This document shows positions 61,831 through 64,000 of a stretch of 64,000 nt of DNA, one piece after another; positions within the stretch are counted from its first letter, which is position 1; the number at the start of each line of letters is the position of its first letter. The DNA is from Lacinutrix sp. WUR7. GTDB lineage: Bacteria; Bacteroidota; Bacteroidia; Flavobacteriales; Flavobacteriaceae. A model generated the notes under the pieces. The model was not told where the DNA came from and searched no databases. It saw only the letters and a program-made list of their open reading frames with translations. Both the position numbers and the translations under genes were made by a program. The DNA lies in the NCBI RefSeq assembly GCF_016864015.1, contig NZ_CP045067.1, forward strand, positions 1,833,001 to 1,897,000. Reading direction: 5' to 3'.

Positions 61831-61906
61831 TGTCTGGTCGAGCGCAGTCGAGACCTTACTATTTTGTTAATTATTATGCGACCTCTCGACTGCGCTCGAG
61901 GTGACA
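61831..61906. repeat. inverted pair of family II repeats between leuC and leuD
   Basis: tctggtcgagcgcagtcgag (61833 on) and ctctcgactgcgctcgaggt (61883 on) form a hairpin with an AT-rich loop, as in the two arginine-operon gaps. Confidence 0.75.
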
Positions 61907-61917
61907 CTTTTTTTGTT

Positions 61918-63318
61918 TTACGTTAGTTCTAATTCTTCAATCTCTTGCGTTACATCTATTATTTTTCCCGCAATTGCTGTTGCTGCTGCTACTAACGGAC
62001 TAGCAAGAATGGTTCTAGAACCTTGTCCTTGTCGTCCTTCAAAATTTCTATTAGAAGTAGATATGCAATATTCGCCTTGCGGAATTTTATCATCATTCAT
62101 GGCTAAACATGCAGAACAACCTGGTTGTCTTAATTCAAATCCAGCGGCATCAAAAACATCTTTTAATCCTTCTTCAATAATTTGAGCTTCTACTTGTTTG
62201 CTTCCTGGAACCAACCAAGCAGTAACATTATCGGCTTTTTGCTTTCCTTTTATGTAATTTGCCGCCACTCTAAAATCTTCAATTCTAGAATTGGTACAGC
62301 TTCCTATAAACACAAAATTAATAGGTTTATTTATTAAGCTTTCCCCAGCTTTAAAGTTCATGTACTCCAAAGATTTTTTGAATGAAGCATTGTCTTCTGT
62401 CGGGATGTTTTCAGTAATTTTAATTCCCATTCCAGGATTAGTACCATAGGTAATCATTGGTTCTATATCTGCTGCATCTAGAAAGTATTCTTGGTCAAAA
62501 GTAGCGCCTTCGTCTGTTGGTAAGGTTTTCCAATAGGCTACTTTTTTATTGAAATCCTCTCCTTTTGGAGCAAATTCTCTTCCTTCTACATAATCAAAAG
62601 TGGTTTGGTCTGGTGCAATCATTCCGCCTCGAGCGCCCATTTCAATACTCATATTACAAACGGTCATTCTTCCTTCCATGCTCATCTCTTCAAAAACATT
62701 TCCTGCGTATTCGCAAAAATATCCGGTTCCAGAATTGGTACCTAGTTTCGAAATAATATATAGAATAACATCTTTTGGTAAAACGCCAGCTTTTAGTTTT
62801 CCGTTCACAGAAACTCTTAAGCTTTTTGGTTTTGTAAGTAATAAACATTGGCTAGCAAAAACTTGTGCTACTTGACTTGTTCCTATTCCAAAAGCAATAG
62901 TACCAAAAGCACCATGTGTTGAGGTGTGACTATCGCCACAAACCATCGTCATTCCTGGTTGTGTAAAACCTAGTTCTGGAGCCATTACATGTACAATGCC
63001 ATTGTACTTATGTCCCAATTGATACAGTGTAATATTATTTTTTTTGCAATTAATAGATAGCTGTTCTAGTTGGTTTCTAGACAATTCATCTTTAATCGGT
63101 TGGTCTTGGTTTTGTGTTGGTGTGTTGTGATCTGCTGTAGCAACAATCTGTTCTGGTCTAAAAACAGGAATTCCGCGATCTTCTAATTCATTAAAAGCTT
63201 GCGGACTTGTTACTTCGTGTATTAAATGTTTGTCTATATAAAGCACCTGTGGACCATTTTCTATAGTATCTACCACATGTGCATCCCAGACCTTATCGAA
63301 TAGTGTTTTCTTACTCAT
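61918..63318 (-). CDS. leuC: 3-isopropylmalate dehydratase, large subunit
   Basis: The 466-residue aconitase-family protein opens [13 protein letters not shown]. It carries [37 protein letters not shown] and [13 protein letters not shown], which hold the 4Fe-4S cysteines. It forms a complex with LeuD. Gene order on the minus strand is leuA-leuC-leuD-leuB-ppc. Confidence 0.97.
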   Translation of the reverse strand: MSKKTLFDKVWDAHVVDTIENGPQVLYIDKHLIHEVTSPQAFNELEDRGIPVFRPEQIVATADHNTPTQNQDQPIKDELSRNQLEQLSINCKKNNITLYQLGHKYNGIVHVMAPELGFTQPGMTMVCGDSHTSTHGAFGTIAFGIGTSQVAQVFASQCLLLTKPKSLRVSVNGKLKAGVLPKDVILYIISKLGTNSGTGYFCEYAGNVFEEMSMEGRMTVCNMSIEMGARGGMIAPDQTTFDYVEGREFAPKGEDFNKKVAYWKTLPTDEGATFDQEYFLDAADIEPMITYGTNPGMGIKITENIPTEDNASFKKSLEYMNFKAGESLINKPINFVFIGSCTNSRIEDFRVAANYIKGKQKADNVTAWLVPGSKQVEAQIIEEGLKDVFDAAGFELRQPGCSACLAMNDDKIPQGEYCISTSNRNFEGRQGQGSRTILASPLVAAATAIAGKIIDVTQEIEELELT

Positions 63319-63323
63319 ATTTG

Positions 63324-63342
63324 TTTCCGCGAAAGCGGTAAT
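63324..63342 (-). repeat. family IV palindrome before leuC
   Basis: On the minus strand taccgctttcgcggaaa ends 5 bp before the leuC ATG. The stem is shorter than in other copies. Confidence 0.6.
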
Positions 63343-63351
63343 TTTAATTAA

Positions 63352-64000
63352 CTACGCGCTAATTATTTGTTGGTATACTTTACTTGATTCAATGATTTGA
63401 TGAATATCTGAATCATTAATTTCTTTCTTGTTGTCGGCAAAAGTTAAAAAACTTGCATAAATTTCATCTAATTGCAATTTGGTTAATTCATAACCAATAT
63501 TTTTAGATCTATACGCTAAAGCTGCTCTACCACTTCTTGCTGTTAAAACAATAGCAGATTCTGTTACTCCAACATCTTTAGGGTCAATAATCTCATAAGT
63601 TTCACGATTTTTAATAACACCATCTTGGTGTATTCCTGAGCTATGAGCAAAAGCATTTGCGCCAACAATTGCTTTGTTTGGTTGTGTGTAGATTCCCATG
63701 CTATCAGAAACTAATTGACTGATTCCGTACAGCATTTCGGTTTTAATATTGGTGTCTAAATTTAGGTATGGATGTTGTTTTAATACCATGACGACTTCTT
63801 CTAAAGCAGTGTTTCCTGCGCGTTCACCAATACCGTTAATGGTACATTCAATTTGGCGAGCTCCGTTTATAACACCTTCAATAGAATTAGCAGTTGCTAA
63901 ACCTAAATCGTTATGGCAATGGCAAGATAAAATGGCGCCTTCTATGCCTTTAACATTTTCTTTTAAATATTTGATTTTTGCGCCATATTCACTAGGTAGG
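63352..64000 (-). CDS. leuA: 2-isopropylmalate synthase, truncated by window edge
   Basis: The frame stays open to base 64000, beyond the ATG at 63789, and there reads [20 protein letters not shown], a core LeuA motif, so the start lies outside the window. Downstream [20 protein letters not shown] is the second family signature. The visible part ends after about residue VYQQIISA, without a long C-terminal LeuA regulatory domain, so this looks like the short form. It precedes leuC by 33 bp with a family IV palindrome between. Confidence 0.9.
   Translation of the reverse strand, partial: LPSEYGAKIKYLKENVKGIEGAILSCHCHNDLGLATANSIEGVINGARQIECTINGIGERAGNTALEEVVMVLKQHPYLNLDTNIKTEMLYGISQLVSDSMGIYTQPNKAIVGANAFAHSSGIHQDGVIKNRETYEIIDPKDVGVTESAIVLTARSGRAALAYRSKNIGYELTKLQLDEIYASFLTFADNKKEINDSDIHQIIESSKVYQQIISA

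Overview
The window looks like chromosomal DNA of a marine-type Flavobacteriaceae bacterium (Bacteroidota). The DNA is AT-rich. Several start regions carry the flavobacterial promoter pattern TTG-N20-23-TAnnTTTG. Shine-Dalgarno sequences are largely absent, GLPGLI-family proteins are present, and arginine is made through an N-acylornithine carbamoyltransferase (ArgF').

Layout. 1-6910: lipid and phosphate genes (HAD/acyltransferase fusion, gpsA, soluble and membrane pyrophosphatases, an APP1-like phosphatase). 6944-8190: a decaying stretch with a LysE-type gene broken by one stop codon, a degenerate copy of the APP1 3' end, and dispersed repeats. 8193-11769 (minus): histidine kinase, response regulator, secreted protein and deoxynucleoside kinase, divergent from 11892-16437 (plus): two GLPGLI proteins and a TonB-receptor-like outer-membrane protein. 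A triple TTAACA-type direct repeat lies in the shared promoter region. 16756-22555 (minus): an accessory block of unrelated genes (DUF262/DUF1524 nuclease-like, a small Cas2-like protein, membrane proteins, an exported GNAT, an outer-membrane barrel) separated by large imperfect palindromes and by a ~245-bp module repeated in front of different genes. 22733-28910: stress and housekeeping genes, tRNA-Tyr, metK with a structured leader, and a class V aminotransferase.

29000-64000 is almost entirely amino-acid and nitrogen metabolism: ilvD-ilvB-ilvN-ilvC-ilvA-gapN behind a textbook Ile/Val attenuator; GNAT-argG-argC-proC-argD-argF'-argB-argE-argH behind an Arg-rich leader; gltB-gltD; a porin, amtB and a PII protein; and leuA-leuC-leuD-leuB-ppc. 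Together they cover ammonium uptake, glutamate formation, carbon supply through PEP carboxylase, and the arginine, proline and branched-chain pathways.

The most unusual features are the modular accessory block, the Arg-rich arginine leader with two candidate leader ORFs, the RR-box between the kinase and the GLPGLI operon, the recurring ~22-nt palindrome placed directly before start codons of several arg, ilv and leu genes, and the PII protein with an altered T-loop. All calls were made by eye from the sequence; no database search was run.
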